Shown piece by piece: positions 1 through 7,891 of a DNA stretch of 14,857 nucleotides. The translations under genes and the position numbers were made by a program. The stretch's first letter is position 1. Every line of letters starts with the position of its first letter. The notes under the pieces are model-generated. The model saw only the letters and a list, made by a program, of their open reading frames with translations. It did not search any database and had not been told where the DNA came from. The stretch is taken from positions 1 to 14,857 of the forward strand of contig JADYZA010000161.1 of the NCBI GenBank assembly GCA_020853375.1, read 5' to 3'. This stretch comes from Verrucomicrobiota bacterium (GTDB lineage Bacteria; Verrucomicrobiota; Kiritimatiellia; Kiritimatiellales; Tichowtungiaceae).

Positions 1-139
1 CGTCGCCGTTGGCCTCCATCACCTCGCGCAGCAGCACCACCCGGCCCACGTCGTTGCGCGTATCCACGGGGCGCCGCCAGCTCCAGTTGCCGCGCCCGCG
101 CAGAAAGACGTAGCGGTGCTCGTCGGGCGGCTGGCCGAG
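1..139 (-). other. GC-rich fragment of an unrecognised minus-strand reading frame, partial
   Basis: Read on the minus strand from 139 down to 2, this stretch gives 46 open codons of which 44 end in G or C, and the product looks protein-like (it includes HRYVFLRGRGNWSWRR and RNDVGRVVLLREVMEANGD). The plus-strand frame that leads into the CapD gene is also open here, but it encodes a His/Ala/Pro-rich sequence with no membrane segment, unlike any CapD N-terminus. The codon pattern is far more GC-biased than the neighbouring genes. I do not recognise the family. It may be the end of a neighbouring gene, a transferred piece, or an assembly chimera. Neither a start nor a stop is visible in the window, and the frame stays open beyond 139, so the true boundary is not defined. 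Confidence 0.4.
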
Positions 140-1537
140 GCGGATATGGTGATTCGGGAGTCTCGGCAGAAAGGTCTGGGCAGGGTCGCTGGTATTGTGG
201 GCGATGATGCTGGGAATCAGAATATGTATCTTCACGGGATAAAGGTGTTCCATCGTAAGATTGAAGAGGTGGGTCGGCTGGCCGCTGAAATAAAACCGGA
301 CAGCATTCTGATCCTGCCGCCGTACAACCGGCCTCGGCAGATCAACGAGGTTATGGCTCATGTCGCGGAGGCGGGCATCACGTGCAAATTCCGCACCATT
401 CCTTCTCTTGGCGAATTGGCTTCTGGACATCTTGCGGCCTCTTCGATTCGAAATGTTGGAATTGAAGACCTGCTGACCCGAGGGTCGATCGTTCTGGATC
501 GCACAGAGGTGCGCCGGTTTATCAAAGGCAAAAAGGTGATGATTACCGGAGCCGGAGGAAGTATCGGCTCTGAACTATCGCGGCAGATTGCCCGATATGA
601 GCCCGATACATTGGTTCTTTTTGAACAGTCGGAATACGGACTCTACTGCATTGAACAGGAGCTGCAGCGTCGATATCCCAATTTGCACCTGATCGCTGTG
701 ACCGGAGATGTTCTACGGGTCGATTCGATCCGGCGTGCATTTAAAGAAGCTGGCGGTGTGGATGTGATTTATCATGCCGCCGCATACAAGCATGTTCCAC
801 TGATGGAAAAAAATGTTCCGGCCGCCTTCCGGAACAATGTACTGGGAACTGCCTGTCTGGCCCGTGAAGCGGTACAGGCGGGCGTTGACCGGTTTGTTAT
901 GATTTCTTCCGATAAAGCGGTGCGGCCCAGCAGTATTATGGGCGCAACCAAACGTCTGGCGGAGCGGGTTATTAATGAAACAGATGGCGGAAAGACAACC
1001 TTTGTCTCTGTCCGGTTCGGTAATGTGCTTGGCAGTAGCGGTAGCGTGATTCCTCTTTTTAAACGGCAGATTGAAGCCGGCGGTCCGGTTACGGTTACCA
1101 GTCCGAATATGCGTCGCTTTTTCATGACGATTCCCGAGGCGGTTGACCTGGTGCTTCAGGCCGGAACTGTCGGCCGCAATCACGAGATTATGGTGCTAGA
1201 AATGGGTGAGGAGATTAAAATAATCGATCTCGCTCGGCGGCTGATTGAGCTGTCCGGCTTGACACCGGATAAAGATATCCGGATTGAAATGACCGGATTG
1301 CGTCCGGGCGAAAAAGAGTACGAAGAAGTCATCACCGAAGATGAAAATGTGGTGAAGACTGCCTATGAAAAGATCTGGGTGATGACCAAAAATTCATCCG
1401 TGCCCGGCGCGACACCTGTAGATACAGAGGAAATAAATGCCCTTGTAGCGGACGGTGATGTAAACGGCTTGCGTAATCTCGCCGCACGGTGTGTGCCTGA
1501 AAATTGTTTCTGCCAAGACGCCTCGGCAGATGAATAA
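116..1537 (+). CDS. CapD/FlaA1-type nucleotide-sugar 4,6-dehydratase or epimerase, N-terminus missing or altered
   Basis: This is an extended short-chain dehydrogenase/reductase of the polysaccharide biosynthesis CapD family. Known members remove water from, or epimerise, UDP-GlcNAc-type sugars using bound NAD(P). Numbering from the GTG at 116, residues 1-125 form a CoA-binding-like Rossmann region ending in the family signature 'IRNVGIEDLLTR'. The catalytic domain opens with TGAGGSIG (144-151). It continues with the typical AAAYKHVPLME, SSDKAVRPSSIMGATKR and RFGNVLGSSGSV blocks, so the nucleotide-binding and active-site regions look intact. Full-length membrane homologues are about 600-650 residues with four N-terminal membrane helices; these are absent here. 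The GTG start is only nominal: it has no ribosome-binding site and the frame is open to the window edge. The gene lies 39 bases before elyC and would supply the sugar nucleotide for the EPS. The family is secure; the exact substrate and the true start are not. Confidence 0.85.
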   Translation: MLVGRLAEADMVIRESRQKGLGRVAGIVGDDAGNQNMYLHGIKVFHRKIEEVGRLAAEIKPDSILILPPYNRPRQINEVMAHVAEAGITCKFRTIPSLGELASGHLAASSIRNVGIEDLLTRGSIVLDRTEVRRFIKGKKVMITGAGGSIGSELSRQIARYEPDTLVLFEQSEYGLYCIEQELQRRYPNLHLIAVTGDVLRVDSIRRAFKEAGGVDVIYHAAAYKHVPLMEKNVPAAFRNNVLGTACLAREAVQAGVDRFVMISSDKAVRPSSIMGATKRLAERVINETDGGKTTFVSVRFGNVLGSSGSVIPLFKRQIEAGGPVTVTSPNMRRFFMTIPEAVDLVLQAGTVGRNHEIMVLEMGEEIKIIDLARRLIELSGLTPDKDIRIEMTGLRPGEKEYEEVITEDENVVKTAYEKIWVMTKNSSVPGATPVDTEEINALVADGDVNGLRNLAARCVPENCFCQDASADE

Positions 1538-1576
1538 TGGATATCTCCGCCCCCGTCCAGACTCGTAGAGGAGCCC

Positions 1577-2371
1577 ATGTTATTTGTGTTCAAAAAAATA
1601 GTGACGGGGTTCCTTTCTCCACTCTCGTTGATCAACTTGAGTTTATTCGTTGGGATGTACTGTCTGGTGTCCTCGAAGCGAATCCGTTCGGCGAAGTTGT
1701 TCTTCTTATCTGGACTGGTTATGGCGCTGGTGTTTTCCGCTCCTTGGGTTGCTGACGCGTTGCTTCATAATCTGGAAACCCAGTGTGAACCGTATTCATT
1801 TCCTTCCGGAACTTCCCCAAAGTGGATTTTGGTGCTCGGTCAGGGTGTGAAAGAGGGTGATGTTCCAGAAACCAGCCGGGTGAATGGCACGATGTATTCC
1901 CGACTGATGGAGGCTGTTCGCATTTCCCGACAGCTTGATTCAGCGCGGATAATCGTTTCAATCAGCGGCCGAATTCCTGCCGAATACAAGACCTCATGGT
2001 GGAGCTCATTTTGCAGTAATACACGGATGGACTTACAAAACTCGATTGTTTTAACAGAACCTCGGGACACCGAAGAGGAGCTCCGGCAGGCTTTGCGATA
2101 TATCAGAAATGATCCGTTCATTTTAGTTACTTCGGCATCCCACATGCCGAGATCTATGTTGATTGCTGAAAAACTAGGTGGGAAAGCGGTCTCTGCTCCA
2201 TGCGATTTTGAGGGGTATCCCGCCGGACCATTTTATAAACAATTGACTCCCTCCTCTCGGGCCCTTTTCCGCACCGAGAAAGCACTACACGAGTATCTTG
2301 GACTCCTATGGTTTCGTCTGACTCATACCGCACAGGATCAGGCATCCAACCTCGGAGCCCCGTCGTTATGA
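1577..2371 (+). CDS. ElyC/SanA/YdcF-family (DUF218) membrane protein
   Basis: The 264-residue protein has the architecture of E. coli ElyC (about 259 residues): two hydrophobic N-terminal segments (roughly residues 11-32 and 40-62) followed by a DUF218 domain facing the periplasm. The domain opens with WILVLGQG (83-90), continues with the RVNGTMYSRLMEAV and TEEELRQAL blocks, and has the conserved TSASHMPR motif (185-192). ElyC is linked in E. coli to envelope integrity and use of the lipid carrier undecaprenyl phosphate. A carrier-related role here would suit an EPS operon but is inference; no enzymatic activity can be assigned. The ATG at 1577 is preceded by a good GAGGAG Shine-Dalgarno five bases upstream. 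The stop TGA overlaps the ATG of the next gene (ATGA), suggesting coupled translation. Confidence 0.8.
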   Translation: MLFVFKKIVTGFLSPLSLINLSLFVGMYCLVSSKRIRSAKLFFLSGLVMALVFSAPWVADALLHNLETQCEPYSFPSGTSPKWILVLGQGVKEGDVPETSRVNGTMYSRLMEAVRISRQLDSARIIVSISGRIPAEYKTSWWSSFCSNTRMDLQNSIVLTEPRDTEEELRQALRYIRNDPFILVTSASHMPRSMLIAEKLGGKAVSAPCDFEGYPAGPFYKQLTPSSRALFRTEKALHEYLGLLWFRLTHTAQDQASNLGAPSL

Positions 2372-3762
2372 AAAAGAGAAATTTTCTAAGCAAACAGATA
2401 TTGAACACAGCAGCGCTTTGCCTCAGTGATTCGCTGGTGCTGATGGTTGGGCTGTATCTAGGAAACTGGATTATTTTTAAGATCCACGGCATTCCGGTTT
2501 CAATCCATTATGCGCTTGCGCTCATTCCTGTATGGTGTGCTGGCGCGGTCATTACCAGAGTTGCTCCGGCTTGGGGTCTCGGTGCTGTCGAGGAGTTCCG
2601 CCGGACGCAGCTGTTATTAATAACCGTTTTCGCGCTCGCTGGTATTGCCGTGTTTTTCAGCCGTGGACGAATGATCCCCAGCCGTATTGTCTATCTGGTT
2701 TCATATCTGTTCAGCGCGGTGTTTATTCCGCTTCTTCGCATACCGGTTAAAAACGCGTTCCATAAGGCTGGGATGTGGGGGTGTCCCACTGTGGTTTACG
2801 GTACCGTCCGGCAACTGTCCGGTGTCATAGAGACGTTTCAGAAAAACCCGTTGCTGGGATATGTTCCCCATGGAGTATTCACCGATGACTTTTTGCCAAG
2901 CCGGAGCCTGCTTGGCGTGCCGGTACTGGGCGGGCTTACCGCTCGCGGGCCAGCCCTAGCTGTAGCGGTGGTCCCGGTGGCTTTTGCGGAAGGCCTCTCC
3001 TTGTCCGAAGGGTTCGACCGCATTCTGTCCGGCTATCGCCGAGTTATTCTGATTCCGGATATTAAAGAGGATGTTTTTCTCTGGGCTACTCCCCGCACAT
3101 TGGGAAGCCTGATCGGACTTGAAATCACCAGCAACCTGCTCAATTTGTCTTCCCGTATGGTGAAGCGGATTTTGGATCTCGCGCTGGTTCTGCTCGCCGC
3201 ACCGTTCTGGATTCCTCTGCTGGCCGCAACGGCTCTACTGATTTGGATGACAGATCGCCGGAATCCGTTTTTCCTTCAGCAACGGATTGGCCGAAACAAC
3301 CATCTGTTTCGTCCCGTCAAATTTCGCACCATGAGCTTTAATGCCGAAACGGAGTTGCAGCGGACTCTGGCGGACGATGTGGCATTGAAGCAGGAGTGGG
3401 ATCTGAATTTTAAACTTCGGAATGACCCCCGAGTCACACCGCTAGGTAAAATTCTTCGTCGCACCTCGCTGGATGAACTTCCTCAAGTCCTTAATGTTCT
3501 GATGGGTCAGATGTCGCTGGTCGGCCCTCGTCCTCTGCCCGCCTATCATCACGAGCAGATGGCGGAGTCGGCCCGTGCTCCGCGTAGCCGCGTTTGTCCT
3601 GGCATCACTGGCCTTTGGCAAGTTTCGGGTCGGAGTGAAAGCGGCACCGCCGGAATGGAAAAGTGGGATACATATTATGTCCGCAACTGGTCGATCTGGC
3701 TTGATATGATTATTCTCGCCCGCACTGTTTCCACTGTGATTAAGGGCAAGGGCGCGTATTAA
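2368..3762 (+). CDS. WbaP-like undecaprenyl-phosphate sugar phosphotransferase (EPS initiating transferase)
   Basis: This is a polyprenyl-phosphate hexose-1-phosphate transferase, which loads the first sugar phosphate from a UDP-sugar onto undecaprenyl phosphate at the inner membrane. Several N-terminal hydrophobic segments (about residues 8-130) and a central linker domain precede a further membrane segment (about 275-300). The catalytic bacterial sugar transferase domain follows, with KFRTM (318-322), RRTSLDELPQ (364-373), GPRP (386-389) and PGITGLWQVSGRS (411-423). The Asp-Glu pair in SLDELPQ is the known catalytic element. The length of 464 residues is normal for the WbaP/EPS class. I start at ATG 2368, which forms an ATGA overlap with elyC. 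An earlier in-frame start at 2308 would overlap elyC by 64 bases and add 20 residues with no membrane-protein character. The sugar (Gal, Glc or an amino sugar) cannot be told from sequence. Confidence 0.92.
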   Translation: MKKRNFLSKQILNTAALCLSDSLVLMVGLYLGNWIIFKIHGIPVSIHYALALIPVWCAGAVITRVAPAWGLGAVEEFRRTQLLLITVFALAGIAVFFSRGRMIPSRIVYLVSYLFSAVFIPLLRIPVKNAFHKAGMWGCPTVVYGTVRQLSGVIETFQKNPLLGYVPHGVFTDDFLPSRSLLGVPVLGGLTARGPALAVAVVPVAFAEGLSLSEGFDRILSGYRRVILIPDIKEDVFLWATPRTLGSLIGLEITSNLLNLSSRMVKRILDLALVLLAAPFWIPLLAATALLIWMTDRRNPFFLQQRIGRNNHLFRPVKFRTMSFNAETELQRTLADDVALKQEWDLNFKLRNDPRVTPLGKILRRTSLDELPQVLNVLMGQMSLVGPRPLPAYHHEQMAESARAPRSRVCPGITGLWQVSGRSESGTAGMEKWDTYYVRNWSIWLDMIILARTVSTVIKGKGAY

Positions 3763-3879
3763 TGCCGTCGTCGTCCACCGTCTGCCGCCCTCAACCATTC
3801 CTTTAACTGGACTTGGTCCATTGGTTGTTGAAATTGAACTCTTGATTATTAGCCCTCAGTCCCAACATCTGGAATCAGT
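3763..3879. other. 117-base intergenic gap, small palindrome, no clear terminator or promoter
   Basis: This is the largest gap among the EPS genes before 11203. It contains a perfect short inverted repeat, TGGACTTGGTCCA at 3808-3820, and an AT-richer tail. There is no hairpin followed by a T-run, so I see no terminator. A weak promoter-like pair (TTGGTT, 17 bases, GATTAT) lies downstream of the palindrome but matches consensus poorly. The gap may hold an internal promoter with an operator, but nothing here proves it. Confidence 0.3.
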
Positions 3880-5802
3880 ATGAGCCGACTTGAAAAACTA
3901 ACCATGGGTATCCTGACGGGATCCGTTGTGATGTCTGCAACGCTGTACGGCGTGTGGGAAGACAAGCTTACGCTGTGGGCGCCGCTTTTAACGCTGACGT
4001 ATTTGGCGGCGACCTGCTCGCTTATTTTTGCTGTCTTTCGCCGCAATCCTTCTGGATTCAGAACCACAGGGAAAGATTCCGGTTCCCAGTTTTCCGCTTC
4101 AGGGTGGCGGACACCGCCGGGGGGCGTTTGGCTCCTCCTTTTCTGGCTCTACAGTTGTGCGTTGATTCCGTTCTCGGTGCTTCCGTATGAGGCCAAAATC
4201 AGTTCGCTTGGTCTCGGCGTGTATTTGGCGATCTACTGGGTCTCGGCTAATCTGCTTGCACGGTTTTCCTATCGCAAGGTGGTTTGGGGCGGGCTGTTTG
4301 TATCATGCGTGTTCATCGCGCTTTACAGTCTGGTGCAACATAAGGTTGCCCCGAATCTGATTTTCGGTGTGGAACGATACACGGATTCGTGGACGACCGG
4401 ACGGCTGGGCGGGACTTATCAATGCCCAAACCATATCGCTCATCTCTTTCAAATGTGGCTTCCGTTCTGTTTTGTTTTTCTTTTCATGCCGCAGTTCGGC
4501 TGGTTCTGGCGCATTTGTTTTGCCTACGCAATCCCGTTATTTCTTCTGCTGATCTATCAGACTCAATCACGCGCCGGACTGCTGGGGGCTGTAGCGGCTG
4601 TCGGCACGACGGCTTTATTCATGATTCTACGGAAAAGCCGGCGCGCGTTTTTTATCGCCTTGCTGGCAGTTCCTTTGTTGTGTGTCGGCGTGGTCGGCGG
4701 CCTTTGGGCCGGATCTTCAATATTTCGCTCTCGCATGCAGCCGGTTGTCGGATTTGTGACACAGTGTCTTGCTGGAGATTTTCAATTCACCGATTCTCGG
4801 CCTCAGGCGTGGCTTGATACGATACCCATGATTGCAGATCGTCCTGTTTGCGGCTTCGGCCCAGGTAACTATGGGCCGGTCTACGAGGAATATCGCGAGC
4901 GGGTGAAAGCGGTTCGAGTTGAAATGGTTCATGCGCACAACGAATATCTTGAATTGCTGGCGGAATACGGACTGGTCGGTGGGCTGCTCGTTCTGTGCCT
5001 GCTGATTACGGTTTGCGTGAAACTGATCCGCTTTATTCGAACGGCTGACCGCTCCTATCATGCTTTGCCCGCCGTGGCACTGCTCGGCGCTCTGGCTGGA
5101 ACTGCGGTGCATGGATTTTTCGATTTCGAACTGCGCATTTTCCCGAACGCGTTGATGTTGTCGCTCTTTGCCGGATGTGCCGTTGCGCCGTTGATGCAGA
5201 CAACCCCGGTAAAAGGGCCGGGACGGAGCGCGGTGCCGCAGTGGATTGTTGCTGTGACCGTGTTGTTGGCCGCCATTTGGTCTGTGCAGGTGATGAGTTC
5301 CTCATGGATTCGTATTCAGGGCGATCGGGCGTTGCTGCGGCAGGAGTTTCAGCGAGCGGAGCGTATTTATAAAACGGCTGAAAAAATTGATTCGCAAAAC
5401 TGGCTGGCTGAATGGGGCTTGGGCCAGGTGTACTACCATTACCGTTACTATGAACTTGATCCGGCTCGTAAGCAGGAGTGGGCGCTCAATGAGAAGTCCT
5501 CGTATACTTCGGCGTACCGAACCAACCCCAAAAAAGAGGAAGTGGCGTATGGCCTGGGCCGCGTCGAACTGTTTCTCGGCAACCGGGATAAAGGCCTCGA
5601 TTATCTGCGGCAGGCGGCAAACTATAAACGCTTCAACGATTTCTACTGGCGCAAACTCGGCATCGAACTGCGTCAAGCCGGGTTGTACGAAGAATCTCTT
5701 TCAGCCTTTGTGTACGCGCAAAAGCTGGACAGTTCCAATCCGACGGTGAAGCGGAATATCCAGTGGTTGAATCGCCGGAAAGCAGCTCCGGTAACAAAAT
5801 GA
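3880..5802 (+). CDS. Wzy/WaaL-like O-antigen polymerase or ligase with C-terminal TPR domain
   Basis: This 640-residue multi-spanning inner membrane protein belongs to the O-antigen ligase/polymerase superfamily (Wzy_C type), which joins lipid-linked glycan units in the periplasm. About ten hydrophobic segments fill residues 8-460. Family landmarks are GRLGGTYQCPNHIAHLF, a typical 'G.NPNHLA'-like loop, the long periplasmic loop with SRPQAWLDTIPMI and GFGPGNYGP, and the conserved HAHNEYLELLAEYG with H351 and H353. After the last helix, residues about 480-635 are soluble and helical, with tetratricopeptide-like repeats (FQRAERIYKTAEKID, VAYGLGRVELFLGNRDKGLDYL, RQAGLYEESLSAFVYAQKLD). TPR tails on Wzy proteins are known and probably bind partners. 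Start: ATG 3880 with only a weak GGAAT upstream; ATG 3904 is the alternative. The gene ends on an ATGA overlap with the next. Polymerase versus ligase cannot be decided by sequence, but the EPS setting favours polymerase. Confidence 0.85.
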   Translation: MSRLEKLTMGILTGSVVMSATLYGVWEDKLTLWAPLLTLTYLAATCSLIFAVFRRNPSGFRTTGKDSGSQFSASGWRTPPGGVWLLLFWLYSCALIPFSVLPYEAKISSLGLGVYLAIYWVSANLLARFSYRKVVWGGLFVSCVFIALYSLVQHKVAPNLIFGVERYTDSWTTGRLGGTYQCPNHIAHLFQMWLPFCFVFLFMPQFGWFWRICFAYAIPLFLLLIYQTQSRAGLLGAVAAVGTTALFMILRKSRRAFFIALLAVPLLCVGVVGGLWAGSSIFRSRMQPVVGFVTQCLAGDFQFTDSRPQAWLDTIPMIADRPVCGFGPGNYGPVYEEYRERVKAVRVEMVHAHNEYLELLAEYGLVGGLLVLCLLITVCVKLIRFIRTADRSYHALPAVALLGALAGTAVHGFFDFELRIFPNALMLSLFAGCAVAPLMQTTPVKGPGRSAVPQWIVAVTVLLAAIWSVQVMSSSWIRIQGDRALLRQEFQRAERIYKTAEKIDSQNWLAEWGLGQVYYHYRYYELDPARKQEWALNEKSSYTSAYRTNPKKEEVAYGLGRVELFLGNRDKGLDYLRQAANYKRFNDFYWRKLGIELRQAGLYEESLSAFVYAQKLDSSNPTVKRNIQWLNRRKAAPVTK

Positions 5803-6911
5803 AAACAGTTCTGATATTTGAACCGCAGGCTGGAGGTCATCGGGAAAATTTTATTCGTCTGCTGGCGAATGGAATCCGGGAGCATGCGGCCTTATCAGGC
5901 CATTTTGTTTTTTTTACCGCTGTGGAAGCCGAAGGGGTCTCCCCCGGAATATCCGGTCGGCTCGCCGCCGCCGGATGGATTGAAAAGAAAAGGCTGCTTT
6001 GGAAGCTTTTTTGTGAAACGTGCGAAACAATTAAACCGGATCATGTGTTGATTCTGGAACTGACACACCTTGAGTTGCCGCTGGCTCTCTTCGGCTCGCC
6101 GTGTCCGGTTTCGGCGATTCTATTTGTCCAGTATCCGGAACTGCCTCGCGGGCCGAAGTTCTTTTCCAAGCACTGGAAAACCGCCTTACTGTTGCGCAGG
6201 GCTTCTGTCCGGAACTTGTTTCTTCTAAATGGAGAAACGTCTTGCGGCTGGCTCGCATCTCGCTTCGGCTCTCTCGCCCATTTTATTCCCATTCCCGATC
6301 CGGTTCCGGAGATTGCTCCTGAAGCCGGGTTCCTGCTCAGGCCGCACTTTGGGATTTGTGCGGAAAGAAAAGTGTTTCTATTTTTTGGAGCCATCTCTCG
6401 GCGTAAAGGGGCTGATGCGCTGATCGAGTCGTTACATCTGCTGAGTCCGGCAACCGTGGCGGGCAGCGCCTTTGTTTTTTGCGGAGAACCCGAGATGGAT
6501 TATCGTCGGCCTTTTCAGCAGGCTTGCGCTCAGTTGCGCGCCGTTCGTCCCGACATCCAGCTGTTCGTGGAGAATCATTTTGTATCCGATGCGCGCATGA
6601 TGGCGCTGTTTGAGCAATCCGATGTGGTTTTAATGCCATATAAACGCCCGGAATATTCGAGCGGCGTTTTGGCTCTTGCCGCAAAGGCGAACACTCCGGT
6701 TATTGGTACGGACGGGGGATTGCTGTCCCGCCTGATTCGGGATAACGGGCTTGGTTTGACCTGCCCTGTTCATCCTCGAGAGCTATCTGCCGCCATCACT
6801 TCTGCTGTGGCAGCGTTGCCGCCCGTTGATCCCGCCCGCCGTGCGGCGTTCGTCAAAAGAAGCGATCCTGAATTGTTTGCCCAAACCCTTCTGGAGGCGG
6901 TTTTGTCATGA
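5799..6911 (+). CDS. GT4-like glycosyltransferase (first of two)
   Basis: This is a cytoplasmic GT-B fold glycosyltransferase of 370 residues, expected to add a sugar to the lipid-linked EPS repeat unit. The N-terminal domain starts with a beta strand followed by AGGHRENFIRLL (11-22), the Gly-rich loop that GT4 enzymes use for the acceptor/donor cleft. The C-terminal domain begins near residue 187 with VFLFFGAISRRKGADALIESL, typical of GT4. It contains VVLMPYKRPEYSSGVLALAA around E285, the place of the family's EX7E nucleotide-sugar-binding motif, then PVIGTDGGLLS. I place the start at ATG 5799, which forms an ATGA overlap with the wzy-like stop; an in-frame ATG at 5763 would overlap that gene by 40 bases. 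One copy of the TTCCAA-N3-TTGGAA repeat lies inside it (6164-6178). Donor and acceptor are unknown. Confidence 0.85.
   Translation: MKTVLIFEPQAGGHRENFIRLLANGIREHAALSGHFVFFTAVEAEGVSPGISGRLAAAGWIEKKRLLWKLFCETCETIKPDHVLILELTHLELPLALFGSPCPVSAILFVQYPELPRGPKFFSKHWKTALLLRRASVRNLFLLNGETSCGWLASRFGSLAHFIPIPDPVPEIAPEAGFLLRPHFGICAERKVFLFFGAISRRKGADALIESLHLLSPATVAGSAFVFCGEPEMDYRRPFQQACAQLRAVRPDIQLFVENHFVSDARMMALFEQSDVVLMPYKRPEYSSGVLALAAKANTPVIGTDGGLLSRLIRDNGLGLTCPVHPRELSAAITSAVAALPPVDPARRAAFVKRSDPELFAQTLLEAVLS
6164..6178. repeat. Palindromic repeat copy 1 (TTCCAA-N3-TTGGAA, one mismatch)
   Basis: The sequence TTCCAAGCACTGGAA lies within TTTTCCAAGCACTGGAAAA (6162-6180), whose outer 7-base arms are perfectly complementary. 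It is inside the first GT4-like gene, read there as F-S-K-H-W-K, a different frame from copies 2, 4 and 5. Confidence 0.5.
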
Positions 6912-7891
6912 GGGCTGAAGCCTATCATCCCGTGTTACGTCCGCTGGAGGAGGCTTGCCGCCTGGCGAAAAGCGACTGGCTCTGTTTGCCGAATCCGCTG
7001 GTCGGCTGGAGTCGCGAAGGGAGCCTCTTTTGGAAGGCTGGCGTCTTGTTGCGGCACATTGCGCTGATGGGCCGGTGCTGGCGCGCCGCCGCGCACCGGC
7101 ATATTCTGGTGCGGGAGTTTTCGACGGTTCCTTTACTGCTGGTTTTTCCTTTGCTGTGGCCGCTGCGCAAAAAGATTTATTTTCTGATCCATCACAATCT
7201 GCCGTGGGCCGTGCGCAATCCGGTCGAGCGGTTTGGATTGCAGGGGCTTGCGAGACTTGGCGCCCGCTGGGCCGTTTTAGAAACGCAGGAGTTCCAAGGG
7301 TTGGAAAGGTTTTATCTTCCGTCTCCGCGTAATCTGGTGCTGCCGCTCCCCGTTGCGGAGGATTGTTCCAATGTTCGGAAAACGAATGCGCCGCCGGTGA
7401 TCGGTGTGGCGGGATATTATCGTCCGGAGAAGGGGATGGATGAGTTGCTCCGTCTTCTCGTGGCGCATTGTCCGGACTGCACCGTCGTGGCAGGGGTGCC
7501 GAATCCCGAGGCGGTGAAAATTCCCGGGGTTCATGTTGTCGATACCGCGACCGATCAAGCGTATCGCCGCATGCTGGCTGGGTGTGATGTGCTGGTGCAG
7601 AACAGCGTTCGGGAAAGTTATTTCTACCGGGCCTCCGGTCCGATCGCCGACGCCGCCGCTTGTGGCACCGCCGTCGTGGTCCCTGACTTTCCGTTATTGC
7701 GACATCAGGTTCTTTTTCCCGTTCCGGTCGGCGAGGTCTTCCGGACATTGGAAGAAATGCCGGAGGCGGTTCGCCGCGCAATCAACCAAGTGCGGCGCGG
7801 CGGCTATGACTTTTCTGCATATTGCACGGCCCGCTCGGCGCAGGCGGTGGCGGATCGATTGGATGAATTCAGCCGAGGTCAAAATGGATAA
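6908..7891 (+). CDS. GT4-like glycosyltransferase (second of two)
   Basis: This 327-residue protein looks like a GT-B glycosyltransferase, more divergent than its upstream neighbour. The N-terminal half has a membrane-associated hydrophobic patch (TVPLLLVFPLLWPL) followed by KKIYFLIHHNLPWAVRN, a common layout in GT4-like enzymes. The C-terminal half carries GVAGYYRPEKGMDELLRLL and CDVLVQNSVRESYFYRASGPIADAAACGTAVVVPD, which matches the nucleotide-sugar-binding part of the fold. It lies between other EPS transferases and starts on the previous gene's stop (ATGA at 6908), with GGAGG ten bases upstream. It probably adds one residue to the repeat unit; the sugar is not predictable. Two palindromic repeat copies occur in its sequence (7292-7306 perfect, 7366-7380 with one mismatch). 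Confidence 0.75.
   Translation: MRAEAYHPVLRPLEEACRLAKSDWLCLPNPLVGWSREGSLFWKAGVLLRHIALMGRCWRAAAHRHILVREFSTVPLLLVFPLLWPLRKKIYFLIHHNLPWAVRNPVERFGLQGLARLGARWAVLETQEFQGLERFYLPSPRNLVLPLPVAEDCSNVRKTNAPPVIGVAGYYRPEKGMDELLRLLVAHCPDCTVVAGVPNPEAVKIPGVHVVDTATDQAYRRMLAGCDVLVQNSVRESYFYRASGPIADAAACGTAVVVPDFPLLRHQVLFPVPVGEVFRTLEEMPEAVRRAINQVRRGGYDFSAYCTARSAQAVADRLDEFSRGQNG
7292..7306. repeat. Palindromic repeat copy 2 (perfect)
   Basis: TTCCAAGGGTTGGAA has perfect 6-base arms around GGG. It is inside the second GT4-like gene, read as F-Q-G-L-E. Confidence 0.55.
7366..7380. repeat. Palindromic repeat copy 3 (one mismatch)
   Basis: TTCCAATGTTCGGAA differs from the consensus at one position. It lies 74 bases after copy 2 in the same gene, in another reading frame (S-N-V-R-K). 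Confidence 0.4.

Noticed and set aside
1537..1755. 72-codon plus-strand frame starting on the capD stop codon
   Set aside because: It overlaps the start of the ElyC-like gene in another frame, and the latter has a good ribosome-binding site and family motifs.
3808..3850. Short palindrome TGGACTTGGTCCA followed by a promoter-like TTGGTT-17-GATTAT pair
   Set aside because: The arms are only five bases and the promoter boxes match consensus at three and four positions; I could not separate this from chance, so it is only mentioned in the gap entry.
6906..7781. A 291-codon minus-strand frame opposite the second GT4-like gene
   Set aside because: The product is an Arg/Pro/Ser/Ala-rich low-complexity sequence with no domain, a shadow of the real plus-strand gene.
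7533..7883. N-terminal extension of the GT26 frame upstream of 7884
   Set aside because: It overlaps the second GT4-like gene in another frame, has Arg/Ser-rich shadow composition, and GT26 homology with a proper ribosome-binding site starts at 7884.
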